Below, piece after piece: positions 31,516 through 39,036 of a stretch of DNA of 53,977 nt. Under the pieces are notes generated by a model. It was not told where the DNA came from. It saw nothing but the letters and a program-made list of their open reading frames with translations, and did no database searches. The translations under genes were made by a program, and so were the position numbers. The stretch lies in the IMG/VR virus record IMGVR_UViG_3300025547_000009, positions 1 to 53,977 of that record; one strand, 5' to 3'. Every line of letters starts with the position of its first letter. Position 1 is the stretch's first letter. The DNA comes from a virus.

Positions 31516-31836
31516 ATGAGTTATTTAATCCCAGTTATTCTCTTGTGCCTCGCTGAACTCATTTTTTGGTTTAAGGGTAACTCAAAGGCTCTCTATGGGA
31601 TAGATTGGGGACCTTTAAAATGGTGGCTCTATACAAGTTTATTCACAAACTACCTATGCCTATATGCTTGGTGGAAGCTAATAGAAATCGGAGATGTTTG
31701 GAAGGCCGGCGTAACTTGGGGGTTGTGTAGTTTCACTATAGAACTTATTCTTAACTGCTACTTTTTCGGGTTCAACTGGAAAGGTGTTGTCGCATTATGC
31801 CTATGTGCATTAGCCACAGTCATCGTACACACTTAA
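31516..31836 (+). CDS. Small integral membrane protein
   Basis: 106 residues with about four hydrophobic segments (LIPVILLCLAELIFWF, WWLYTSLFTNYLCLYAWW, WGLCSFTIELILNCYFF and VVALCLCALATVIV). Trp- and Cys-rich. Probably in the inner membrane. The start directly abuts the previous stop (TAAATG). Family not recognised; possibilities include an exclusion or lysis-related protein. Confidence 0.7.
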   Translation: MSYLIPVILLCLAELIFWFKGNSKALYGIDWGPLKWWLYTSLFTNYLCLYAWWKLIEIGDVWKAGVTWGLCSFTIELILNCYFFGFNWKGVVALCLCALATVIVHT

Positions 31837-31848
31837 AAGGAACGCAAT

Positions 31849-32310
31849 ATGAAAGCTCTTTATTTCGCTTATGGTCTTTGTCTTGAAGAACACACAATGG
31901 TTGACTACCACCCTAGTGCTAGGTTTCACCTGTTCGCAACCTTGAGGGGTTTTAAACTCATCTTCTCTGGTGATGGAGTATGTTCCATAGATAAAGGGTC
32001 ATTTAATGACATTGTTGAGGGCGTTTTATACACCGTAGATCATCAAGAGTTATCCGAACCCAGAGAGGGTTCTTCACTGTCGATACTCGACATTATGGGT
32101 CATGACGGAAACTATGTCTCAGCTCATGTTTATTATACGAACCGAAAAGATCTGGTAGCCCCAACTCAAGATTATCTTATGAGAGTACATAAAAAGTATC
32201 AAGATTATGGCTTTAACATGACACCCTTAGAGAACGCACTTGATAAATCAAACTATCAAGATACAGAGCAAGAGGAGGACACAGTATGTGGGCCATTGCT
32301 GTCTTTATAA
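31849..32310 (+). CDS. Gamma-glutamylcyclotransferase-like protein
   Basis: 153 residues. YFAYGLCL (5-12) replaces the family's YGSN loop. FATLRGFKLIFSGDG and NDIVEGVLYTVDHQEL with PREGSS supply the expected strand order and a candidate catalytic Glu. Such proteins cleave gamma-glutamyl amines or peptides with cyclisation. Phage examples are poorly characterised and the altered YG-x-x loop leaves activity open. It overlaps the next tiny gene. Confidence 0.7.
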   Translation: MKALYFAYGLCLEEHTMVDYHPSARFHLFATLRGFKLIFSGDGVCSIDKGSFNDIVEGVLYTVDHQELSEPREGSSLSILDIMGHDGNYVSAHVYYTNRKDLVAPTQDYLMRVHKKYQDYGFNMTPLENALDKSNYQDTEQEEDTVCGPLLSL

Positions 32311-32354
32311 CCTCCCTAATTCTCCTATATGTGATCGCAGAATATGTAGCCTAA
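32286..32354 (+). CDS. Tiny membrane peptide (22 aa)
   Basis: 22 residues: a single hydrophobic helix (WAIAVFITSLILLYVIAEYVA) with no charged tail. AGGAGG with ideal spacing precedes its ATG inside the previous gene, the strongest ribosome-binding site in the area. Too small for routine gene callers. With the 25-residue peptide at 24646 it is one of two tiny membrane peptides. Role unknown; toxin, holin partner or regulator are possible. Confidence 0.6.
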   Translation: MWAIAVFITSLILLYVIAEYVA

Positions 32355-32452
32355 ACAAGCACTTCCAAATAAAAGCAAATACACATCATAAGCTCTTCTG
32401 AGTAGATACAATCCATCATATTAACTTGTCTTTTTGTATGTTATATCGCATA

Positions 32453-32491
32453 TCAGCCACCTTATAAGTTTAGTTCCTATAAGGTGACTGA
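32453..32491. terminator. Probable bidirectional hairpin terminator
   Basis: A 14-base inverted repeat with one mismatch (TCAGCCACCTTATA pairing with TATAAGGTGACTGA) around an 11-base loop. It sits in the 158-base gap between the convergent genes ending at 32354 and 32513. There is no strong T-run, so it may act with a phage or host factor. Confidence 0.55.
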
Positions 32492-32512
32492 TAATAAATA
32501 AGGTATTAAGAT

Positions 32513-32824
32513 CTATCCGTTCGACACAAAGTCATTCAACTTCTTTGCAATAGTTAAAACTTCGTCAACACCCATAGGGGGCATCTTCAACCCCTCGATG
32601 TTTTCTTTCGCAGATGTAATCAACTCAGCGGCTGCAACACCAATCGTATCTTCATGTCGATCATAAAAGCTACCTGCAATGTCACCTTGTGTGTGCATAT
32701 ACTGAATTTGCTTTTCTACACTGTCTTCAACGATATGTTGAGCGAGATGTAAAATCTCTACACGAAGCTCATAGGGGGTCTTGTTTGGTTTAGGTGCAAG
32801 GTCACCTTTTAGACTTGACGACAT
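32513..32824 (-). CDS. Hypothetical protein
   Basis: 103 residues, helical (PYELRVEILHLAQHIVEDSVEKQIQYM) with an acidic-neutral C-terminus. It resembles small phage proteins of unknown function that begin with TPYE-x-R and a helix, recalled from T4-like marine phages, but I cannot assign it. AAAGGATGAC precedes the ATG. It ends before the bidirectional hairpin. Confidence 0.65.
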   Translation of the reverse strand: MSSSLKGDLAPKPNKTPYELRVEILHLAQHIVEDSVEKQIQYMHTQGDIAGSFYDRHEDTIGVAAAELITSAKENIEGLKMPPMGVDEVLTIAKKLNDFVSNG

Positions 32825-32875
32825 AAGTCATCCTTTCTCTGTGTGTGTGTTACCCAAATGGGCGTTTATACTTTC

Positions 32876-32896
32876 GACTCTCTAATAATGAGAGTC
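32876..32896 (-). terminator. Hairpin downstream of the Hc1-like gene
   Basis: Perfect 7-base stem (GACTCTC pairing with GAGAGTC) with a 7-base loop, nine bases after the Hc1-like gene and before the next minus gene. No T-run follows, so it may be a terminator or an RNA-stabilising hairpin. Confidence 0.4.
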
Positions 32897-32904
32897 AATA
32901 GAAA

Positions 32905-33090
32905 TTAATCGCTATTTCTAGCTTCAAGAACCGCCTTACGAATCTCTTTAGACTGAGCGACTACATCTTGTAGTGATTTACGGACTCGTGTCCCTGCGGC
33001 TTTGTTTCCATCGTCAACTTTAGAAGCGTCTGATTCGAGGTCTGCGATTACTTGTTTAAGGGTAGCGATGCGATCTGAGATAGTACTCAT
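32905..33090 (-). CDS. Histone H1-like Hc1 family protein
   Basis: 61 residues. The pattern DLESDASK, then GNKAAGTRVRKSLQDV, then SKEIRKAVLEARN closely parallels the Hc1/histone H1-like family of Chlamydiae and Bacteroidetes, which compacts DNA. The phage version is short and lacks the Lys-rich C-terminal tail. It may bind phage or host DNA or be an internal virion protein. The hairpin at 32876 follows it. Confidence 0.7.
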   Translation of the reverse strand: MSTISDRIATLKQVIADLESDASKVDDGNKAAGTRVRKSLQDVVAQSKEIRKAVLEARNSD

Positions 33091-33153
33091 ATTGATTTCT
33101 CCGAAGAAGGAAAAGGTTGGTTAATTGTATAGGGGTATCCTAAACAATACTTA

Positions 33154-33522
33154 TTATACTATGGGATTCTCTATTTCAGACCTTTTTTTAAGCTCTTCAA
33201 ACATTTCTTTGCGTGTCCAACCCTCTCTAGTCACCCTTTGTAGAAGCTCAGTGCTAACTCTCAAAACCTGTTTTTTTAACCAATTTTTACGATGTATTTT
33301 ATCAGTACCTATATACACACGATTGTCTTTACCTAGATAAACACTCTCATTACCGTAGGCTTCTCCAAGCGTAAATAATATGGTTAACCCATTCTTAGAG
33401 AGCCAAGCCTCAATCTCTTTAAGGATCTGAGCATCTTGTTCATAATAGCCTCTTATAAGGTCGGGAGGTAGGATTTTAGAAGGCTTAACAAGACGCTCAT
33501 ATTTCAAAGATAATCTCGCCAT
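33154..33522 (-). CDS. Hypothetical protein
   Basis: 122 residues, charged and helical, with AYGNESVYLGKDNRVYIGTDKI in the middle, which resembles a small beta-hairpin. The N-terminus (MARLSLKYERLVK) is basic. Family not recognised. It overlaps the upstream gene by 19 bases, suggesting coupled translation with the genes after the polymerase. Confidence 0.62.
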   Translation of the reverse strand: MARLSLKYERLVKPSKILPPDLIRGYYEQDAQILKEIEAWLSKNGLTILFTLGEAYGNESVYLGKDNRVYIGTDKIHRKNWLKKQVLRVSTELLQRVTREGWTRKEMFEELKKRSEIENPIV

Positions 33523-33707
33523 AATGAACGATCTTCGCTTGAAGCAGAGACCCAGCCGACAAACTTGATCTTATCATTAGGGTTTAACTCGGAAGGGCTA
33601 GATACAACACCTTTAGAATACTTAGGTAATATTTGTACATTCATGCTTTTAGGTAACACGACAATGTACCCATTACGAATATGATTACAAATGACTAGTT
33701 CTATCAT
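33504..33707 (-). CDS. Small hypothetical protein
   Basis: 67 residues from the ATG at 33707, one base after the previous stop. Beta-rich (IELVICNHIRNGYIVVLP). A basic central segment is followed by NPNDKIKFVGWVSASS. No known family. Part of the minus-strand run downstream of DNA polymerase. Confidence 0.6.
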   Translation of the reverse strand: MIELVICNHIRNGYIVVLPKSMNVQILPKYSKGVVSSPSELNPNDKIKFVGWVSASSEDRSLWRDYL

Positions 33708-33708
33708 T

Positions 33709-34302
33709 TTATTTTCCCATCTTAAACTTTCCACCCACAGGCAGAGTTTCGGTTACAGCCCAAGAATCTGATTGATACCTCTTAGGTCGAGATTGTGGTT
33801 GAGTAGGCTTGGGTGCTTCACCTATCGTGATTTCTTGAGGTGGCGTATTCAGTGGGTTCTGATACACCTGTGGATTAGGTAATCCGACTTTAGGTGCTGA
33901 GGTCTTCACTGAACTCTCTTCTTCTCCTTCAAACTCTGGTGTATCCACTGGAGGTGCAGGGAGCGTATCTTCTTCCCCCCTATCTATGACACCACCTATA
34001 ATCAAAGGGGATTGTGGCAGTTCTTCTGGGACTCCCCAAACCTCTATCACTTGTGGTTCTTGAAAACCTTCAAAGTCTGAAACACCCTCCCATCTGCTAC
34101 CATCTGCTTGAAGCACAATGTTAGGGTTTTCAAGGAGTCGGTCTACTTGACTGAGTATACGCCTATCCCAAGAGCTAAAAGCCATCCCTGCACGAACACA
34201 CTCTCTATTTTTACATTGGTTACAAAAGGTACGCTCGAACTCTGGTGGACTCATCATCCCACCCTCATTACAATCTACAAAGAAATCTTTATTAGGCTTC
34301 AT
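33709..34302 (-). CDS. Cys-cluster protein downstream of DNA polymerase
   Basis: 197 residues. An N-terminal cluster C11 followed by FCNQCKNRECVRAG (about 26-40) could bind zinc or iron-sulfur. The rest is Pro-rich and apparently disordered (EDTLPAPPVDTPEFEGEEE, then NPLNTPPQEITIGEAPKPTQPQ), with a basic end. Position directly after the polymerase gene, ten bases away, suggests a replication-linked role by inference. Family not recognised. Confidence 0.62.
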   Translation of the reverse strand: MKPNKDFFVDCNEGGMMSPPEFERTFCNQCKNRECVRAGMAFSSWDRRILSQVDRLLENPNIVLQADGSRWEGVSDFEGFQEPQVIEVWGVPEELPQSPLIIGGVIDRGEEDTLPAPPVDTPEFEGEEESSVKTSAPKVGLPNPQVYQNPLNTPPQEITIGEAPKPTQPQSRPKRYQSDSWAVTETLPVGGKFKMGK

Positions 34303-34312
34303 ATAACTGCTC

Positions 34313-37048
34313 TCATTCTAACAAGGTACTAATACTTCGTCCTTCATAGACTACATCATACCCTCCTTCTTGCACCTTAATCCACTCGGCAAGATCTTTT
34401 GCAATCTCTTCAGTTAGTTCCTCTACACAAAAAGTAGGAAGAACGGGGGTTTTCTGAACGGGTTCTTCTACGACCTTCTTTTTAACTATGTTATCGGGGT
34501 TTACTCCATAGTCTACATAAAGTTGTTCTGTCTGCCTTTTGATCTTGGCGATGAATTCCTCTGTGTAATCACATTTAATATTGCTAGATCCACAGTGCAT
34601 ACAAACGGTTGGGCTAGGATCACGAGGTGTTTTCCCATCACAACCTACCTCTTTGCACTTGTAAGGTGCATTGATGATCTTATCTCCAGCCTCTCCTGCA
34701 ATCACATCTTTCACATCAAAAGGCACTGTCCAATCTTTACCCAGCTCAACATCGACAAGTAAAGGCACACGCCACCCTAAACGCTTAATGACTTTGTTGC
34801 GAGTCATTAATTCAGAAATGATGTCAATCGCTTCTTTCAAGATTGATTTGTGAATCTCAAAAACGATTTCGTCATGTACTGTTAAGACCATCATCAGTTT
34901 GTCTTGCCAGCCACGCTTCTTAGTCTCTTGATAGATGAAGCTCATCGCCAACTTAGTCACATCAGCACTTGTACCTTGAACTGGTCCATTCACTGCCTTA
35001 CGCTCATCTTTGGACTTGAACCTAAAGTCATCAGATTTGATGTCGGGTAAAGGCTGAACACGACCCATTCCTGTCTTTACATAACCATGTTTACGACCAA
35101 AATTGTGTTGCTTAGACCACCATTTAGTCAACTCACTATAAGTTGCTGTAAACTTCTTAAACTTCTCGTCTGCTTCTTCCGAAGTGCAACCAATAGTACG
35201 CTGAACAGCTTTACCTGTACCCCCATAGGATAGAGCAAAGTTGCACCCCTTACCATTGCCCCTCAACGCTTTCCAATCATCACGCTTCTTAGCTCCCTCA
35301 CCATAAAATGCAACTGCTGTGATTGTATGTAAGTCTCCAATCTTGTCCGACCCACAACCAGTACAGTTTGAAGGTGGTGCTTTAGCGAATCCATCCTCTT
35401 GGAATTCTTGTGGGTAAGCTGTGCCACATTCAGAACATTCAAAGAAAGCCTTGATCCATTTAGGCTCAAGACTAAGATTGGTTACTAACCGAAGCTCTAC
35501 ACCTGCATAGTCAATGGCCGCTAACCACCAATCATCATCTCGTACAGACACACATGAACGCATCTTAGAAATCGCTTCGGGTTTGTTTGGATCATAGGTA
35601 GCAGGTATGCCTTGAAAGGGTACACGACACCCTCCATCTTTGACCTTCCAAGGCTTGCTATTCGTCTTACAGGAAAAACGACCTGTGTCAGCGGCGAACT
35701 GATCAAACTTAGGTTTAAGCGTACCATCTGGTCCAACATCTTCTACAAATGGAATGAGATACTGACCCATTGCCTTCCCAAGCTCTCGAAAGGTCTTAAC
35801 CTTAGCCATAAAAGGAAAGTCTTCAGCCGCATTTTTAATCACATCTTCAAGAATGTCCTTAGAAGTCACGACCTGACCCGACTTTTCACTCGCCTTAAGC
35901 CCTGGTACACTCAACTCTCTAAATAACAGACCGAGCTTTTGAGGAGATAAAATGTCATAGGTTAATGGAAACTCAATCTCTTCTGTACCTACACTCTTAC
36001 CGAGAACCGTTACAGCCTTAGTAACAAAACCCTTTTCATCGGGATAAAGTCGGAGTGCTTCTTTACGAGCTTCATCAACACGAGTTTTATAACTCATGCC
36101 TTCTACTTCCATGTGATTAAACTTATTCTCTCCTTTAAGAGCACCCTTAAGGACACGCACATAGTTAGGGGTGATGTCTCTCCCTAAAATATCTTTCGCA
36201 CCGTTGTAAACTTCAATCAAAGAGTCAAACCATAGCTTCTGACCTTGCTGACTATATTTCAATGCAGTATCTCGATCTATGTAAACACGATTTCTGTGCA
36301 TCCACCGAGTCGCAAGTAAACACATACGCTCTAAAACATACATCGAGTTAGTGTGTTCTTTAGCTTCACTGTACTTCTTATACAAAACTTCCCACAGCCC
36401 AAGCGTACACATTGCATCACTAGCGGCATACCAAACACAGGGTTCCCAGCTCACATCAAGTTTAGAGTAGTTTTTGTCGGGAGCATCGGGCATGAGGTCT
36501 GATAACTCAATCATCTCACGATCAAGGTGAACATTGGTTAAATGCTTTAGTCCTCGACCACCTTTTTCACGAGGGTTCAAGAGATACTGAATGATGTAAG
36601 TGTCATGCCACTTGAAGGAGTCCCATCGAGCTTCACCGAGTCCTTTTTTATACTCGTTAAACTCCAAGAACTCTTGATCAAAACCTGCGTTATGGAAGAT
36701 AGGTTGTGCTTCTACTCTTGGGTCAAGTAATCGCTCTAGTGCAGGATACATTAAACGCCAAGGAATGTTATGCTCAACACCTTCTTGATGACCAACAGGG
36801 AAATAATAGCCTTTATCTTTGTGTGCTGAGAGGCATACACCCACAATCGTATCTCTCGTGCGACCATTAAACACACGATTATCAAGACCTGTTGTCTCAA
36901 GGTCAAGCCCATAGGCAACGCTGTTAATACACTCGTCAATGCACTCATCAAGGTTCTCTTTCGTACCTAAGATCAGTTCGGTGTCTTTCATCCACAACTT
37001 GGGTTTGATATTTGGTCGTCTTAATGATTCAAGCATATCTGCAAACAT
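34313..37048 (-). CDS. polA: Family A DNA polymerase with two zinc-ribbon insertions
   Basis: 911 residues from the ATG at 37048; AAGGAGG is placed for this ATG, not the earlier GTG. A 3'-5' exonuclease domain starts with DLETTGL (49-55). Polymerase motif A is DYAGVELR (about 513-520), motif B RGNGKGCNFALSYGG (about 580-600) and motif C VHDEIVFE (about 722-729). A CSECG...CTGCG zinc ribbon (about 535-562) interrupts the stretch between motifs A and B. A second ribbon (CKEVGC...CMHCG, about 796-815) lies near the C-terminus. Neither insertion is standard. Replicates the phage genome. Two or three small genes follow in the same run. Confidence 0.92.
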   Translation of the reverse strand: MFADMLESLRRPNIKPKLWMKDTELILGTKENLDECIDECINSVAYGLDLETTGLDNRVFNGRTRDTIVGVCLSAHKDKGYYFPVGHQEGVEHNIPWRLMYPALERLLDPRVEAQPIFHNAGFDQEFLEFNEYKKGLGEARWDSFKWHDTYIIQYLLNPREKGGRGLKHLTNVHLDREMIELSDLMPDAPDKNYSKLDVSWEPCVWYAASDAMCTLGLWEVLYKKYSEAKEHTNSMYVLERMCLLATRWMHRNRVYIDRDTALKYSQQGQKLWFDSLIEVYNGAKDILGRDITPNYVRVLKGALKGENKFNHMEVEGMSYKTRVDEARKEALRLYPDEKGFVTKAVTVLGKSVGTEEIEFPLTYDILSPQKLGLLFRELSVPGLKASEKSGQVVTSKDILEDVIKNAAEDFPFMAKVKTFRELGKAMGQYLIPFVEDVGPDGTLKPKFDQFAADTGRFSCKTNSKPWKVKDGGCRVPFQGIPATYDPNKPEAISKMRSCVSVRDDDWWLAAIDYAGVELRLVTNLSLEPKWIKAFFECSECGTAYPQEFQEDGFAKAPPSNCTGCGSDKIGDLHTITAVAFYGEGAKKRDDWKALRGNGKGCNFALSYGGTGKAVQRTIGCTSEEADEKFKKFTATYSELTKWWSKQHNFGRKHGYVKTGMGRVQPLPDIKSDDFRFKSKDERKAVNGPVQGTSADVTKLAMSFIYQETKKRGWQDKLMMVLTVHDEIVFEIHKSILKEAIDIISELMTRNKVIKRLGWRVPLLVDVELGKDWTVPFDVKDVIAGEAGDKIINAPYKCKEVGCDGKTPRDPSPTVCMHCGSSNIKCDYTEEFIAKIKRQTEQLYVDYGVNPDNIVKKKVVEEPVQKTPVLPTFCVEELTEEIAKDLAEWIKVQEGGYDVVYEGRSISTLLE

Positions 37049-37108
37049 TGGTTGCACCTCCTTATAAGTATCGCTCTCTCCCTCCTATTATATGAGAGAC
37101 ACACAAAG

Positions 37109-37127
37109 CGTAACCCCTTATCTATAG
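37109..37127 (+). promoter_or_regulatory. Class M promoter-like motif, consensus copy
   Basis: GCGTAACCCCTTATCTATA, 57 bases before the gene at 37184. Divergent from DNA polymerase. Confidence 0.6.
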
Positions 37128-37183
37128 AATAGTGTAAGAGGTTCAGAATCATCACGAACCCCACACTCCTCAAGGAGAACCAA

Positions 37184-37525
37184 ATGACAGCCAAGAAGAT
37201 CAAAACCAAGAAGGTCAACACCCTCCGCCATCAGCCCGATGAGCACACCGTCCTCGCTTACACTCCCTTTGAGGATGGGTGTGATGAAGGGTGGTACGAG
37301 CCTGTCGGTAATGTGCGAAAGTTTGACGCACACTACTCAGCGACCCCACTCTGCCTTGAGGAAGATCCTCGTAGGATGACTCAGAGGAAGCAGTTCAAGA
37401 CACGCAAGCTCGCTTGTGAGTGGCTTCTCAAAGTCCGAAATCTCTCTTATTGGGATGAGCGTGATGCCGTCCTTGGAGAGTACGGAATGGATTCTGACGA
37501 GTTCCGTCAAATCGACAGCCCATGA
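37184..37525 (+). CDS. Small basic/acidic hypothetical protein
   Basis: 113 residues, basic at the start (TAKKIKTKKVNTLRHQ) and acidic at the end. Contains FEDGCDEGWYEPVGNVRKFDAH. The codon usage looks different from its neighbours, with many C-ending codons. AAGGAGAACC precedes the ATG. No family recognised. First gene of the 37.1-39 kb class M region. Confidence 0.64.
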   Translation: MTAKKIKTKKVNTLRHQPDEHTVLAYTPFEDGCDEGWYEPVGNVRKFDAHYSATPLCLEEDPRRMTQRKQFKTRKLACEWLLKVRNLSYWDERDAVLGEYGMDSDEFRQIDSP

Positions 37526-37534
37526 AAAGATGGG

Positions 37535-37553
37535 GCGTAACCCCTTAAGTATA
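37535..37553 (+). promoter_or_regulatory. Class M promoter-like motif
   Basis: GCGTAACCCCTTAAGTATA, 45 bases before 37598, followed by CATCAACCAAAACTC and GGAAGGAGAACC. One or two positions differ from consensus. Confidence 0.5.
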
Positions 37554-37597
37554 CCCTTATGTCATCAACCAAAACTCTCTTGGAAGGAGAACCTAAT

Positions 37598-37990
37598 ATG
37601 ACTATCGCATCAATCCTCAAAACACCAACTACTCGTGTAGTCCTCAGTTCGGCTTTCAGCAATCGTATGCTAGCCGAGAACGCTCTTGTCCACAAGATCG
37701 ACCTTGATGTCGATCAAGCTAAGGCTATCATCTCTCTCGCAGAGATGGCAAGCAACATCACCTTCGAGAACGCTATCAATCCACGCCACGAGTCCACTGT
37801 GGCTCTCGCTCAAGGACTTACCAAGTCCGAGTGTGTCGGTGGCAATGTGAGTCTCAACGATGGTGATGTGGTGGTCATCATTCAGCCCTCAGCATCGAGT
37901 CGAAACGACACCGAGTTCGAGGTCGAACACTTTAACGAGTGTATCTTCCAAGTCCTTCAATGTCTACCCCTCTCAATGCTCCAGAGTTAA
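37598..37990 (+). CDS. DUF1874 protein, candidate viral ring nuclease (AcrIII-1-like)
   Basis: 130 residues from the ATG at 37598 (GGAAGGAGAACC upstream). RVVLSSAFSNRML (13-25) parallels the KVFLTNAFSINML start of the archaeal virus B116-type protein. NAINPRHEST (59-67) parallels its NAIGHDST, which holds the family's catalytic His (here H64, with a two-residue insertion). VSLNDGDVVVII (84-95) fits the GD strand near the C-terminus. DUF1874 includes viral ring nucleases that degrade cyclic tetra-adenylate and so disarm type III CRISPR. Activity here is inferred from pattern only. First gene of a class M operon with the next three. Confidence 0.68.
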   Translation: MTIASILKTPTTRVVLSSAFSNRMLAENALVHKIDLDVDQAKAIISLAEMASNITFENAINPRHESTVALAQGLTKSECVGGNVSLNDGDVVVIIQPSASSRNDTEFEVEHFNECIFQVLQCLPLSMLQS

Positions 37991-38001
37991 AGGGAGGGTG
38001 T

Positions 38002-38229
38002 ATGTTGATCTACACAGATGTGGATCAGTGTGGCTTATTCGGAGCTAAATACTTTGGTCTTAACGAGATGCTTGTCTGCTCTGCTGATGCTCTCTTACGC
38101 TCCAAAGGTGGCGATGGATACGACAAAGAACACCGAGACTTTCTTGAGCCACTAGGTTCACAAACCTTAGTCCTCCAGCGTACTGAACAATGTAGTCCAG
38201 GTTGGTGGGAACTTATCAAAACACTTTAA
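38002..38229 (+). CDS. Small hypothetical protein
   Basis: 75 residues from the ATG at 38002 (GGGAGG upstream). Contains MLIYTDVDQCGLFGAKYFG near the start and a C-terminal GWWELIKTL. No family recognised. Immediately downstream of the DUF1874 gene in the same operon, so possibly a partner in the same host-interaction function. Confidence 0.62.
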   Translation: MLIYTDVDQCGLFGAKYFGLNEMLVCSADALLRSKGGDGYDKEHRDFLEPLGSQTLVLQRTEQCSPGWWELIKTL

Positions 38230-38244
38230 AAAAGGAGAATGGAT

Positions 38245-38436
38245 ATGCCTTATAAACGAATGGAAAATGGAGAACGAGTATGGGTCGAAGTCGGTGGTCG
38301 TTATAACAACGAAGTCACCTATCACAGCCGACCCCCAGCACCCGCCCCTATGCCTGTCTTTCGGGTTCGTGAGAACATCGACTACAACACAGGTAAGACA
38401 ACACGAGAGATCGTAATCGTAGAAGATAAAGAATAG
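38245..38436 (+). CDS. Small hypothetical protein
   Basis: 63 residues from the ATG at 38245 (AAAGGAG correctly spaced; the ATG at 38239 is too close). A Pro/Ala run (SRPPAPAPMPVFRV) is followed by a basic-acidic tail. No known family. Part of the class M operon. Confidence 0.6.
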   Translation: MPYKRMENGERVWVEVGGRYNNEVTYHSRPPAPAPMPVFRVRENIDYNTGKTTREIVIVEDKE

Positions 38437-38468
38437 CCTGTCAGCAACCACTCTGAAAGGATACCTCT

Positions 38469-38792
38469 ATGTTAAATTCAAGAACCCTTAAAGTTAATAC
38501 GATGCAAGATCGTAGTTTTAACGAGCTACTGGGTGAGTTTACTCTACACTGCCGAGATCTACTCGAAGAATATAACTTCAACAGAGTAGATGTATCAACT
38601 CTCATACCACCATACCAAGTACATGACGGTGGTTATGTTGAGTTTACTGTCGCAGATCATTTCGATCAAGTTAAGTTTGAGCGTATCCAAGATGAGATTG
38701 CTCGAAAACTACACCTAACAGCTCAAAAGATAAAACTAGGTGGGTGCTACTTTATAGGAAAGACTTACACACTACGAGTGTTTGCTCACTAA
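38469..38792 (+). CDS. Small hypothetical protein
   Basis: 107 residues; GAAAGGAT precedes the ATG. Mixed alpha/beta (VDVSTLIPPYQVHDGGYVEFTV, then an amphipathic helix). No known family. Fourth gene of the class M operon. Confidence 0.62.
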   Translation: MLNSRTLKVNTMQDRSFNELLGEFTLHCRDLLEEYNFNRVDVSTLIPPYQVHDGGYVEFTVADHFDQVKFERIQDEIARKLHLTAQKIKLGGCYFIGKTYTLRVFAH

Positions 38793-38821
38793 CACTCCAC
38801 ATCTCTTGAAAGGAGAACAAA

Positions 38822-38971
38822 ATGGACACAATCAAAGACTTAAAGGCACTAAGGTTGAGTGATAATGAGAACCATAATAGTGGCTTGTCTTTGCTTCGTG
38901 TGTTTAAACACACAAACCTAAAGTATATTTTAATCTTTGTGCATGGGCAAGGCAGAACAAATAAGAGTTAG
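38822..38971 (+). CDS. Small basic hypothetical ORF (49 aa)
   Basis: 49 codons after a strong AAAGGAGAAC. Begins MDTIKDLKALRLSDNENHN and ends basic (GRTNKS) after a short hydrophobic stretch (KYILIFVH). The ribosome-binding site supports it. No family. Probably the last gene of the 37.6 kb operon. Confidence 0.5.
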   Translation: MDTIKDLKALRLSDNENHNSGLSLLRVFKHTNLKYILIFVHGQGRTNKS

Positions 38972-39036
38972 AAGTCTCATTCGTTTGCTTCATGTAGTAT
39001 GGTATAGTATCTCCATCTAAACAAAGGAGATTAACT

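Noticed and set aside
36751-36951. Long open frames antisense to DNA polymerase and other large genes
   Set aside because: Shadows of real genes: no ribosome-binding sites and unnatural composition.
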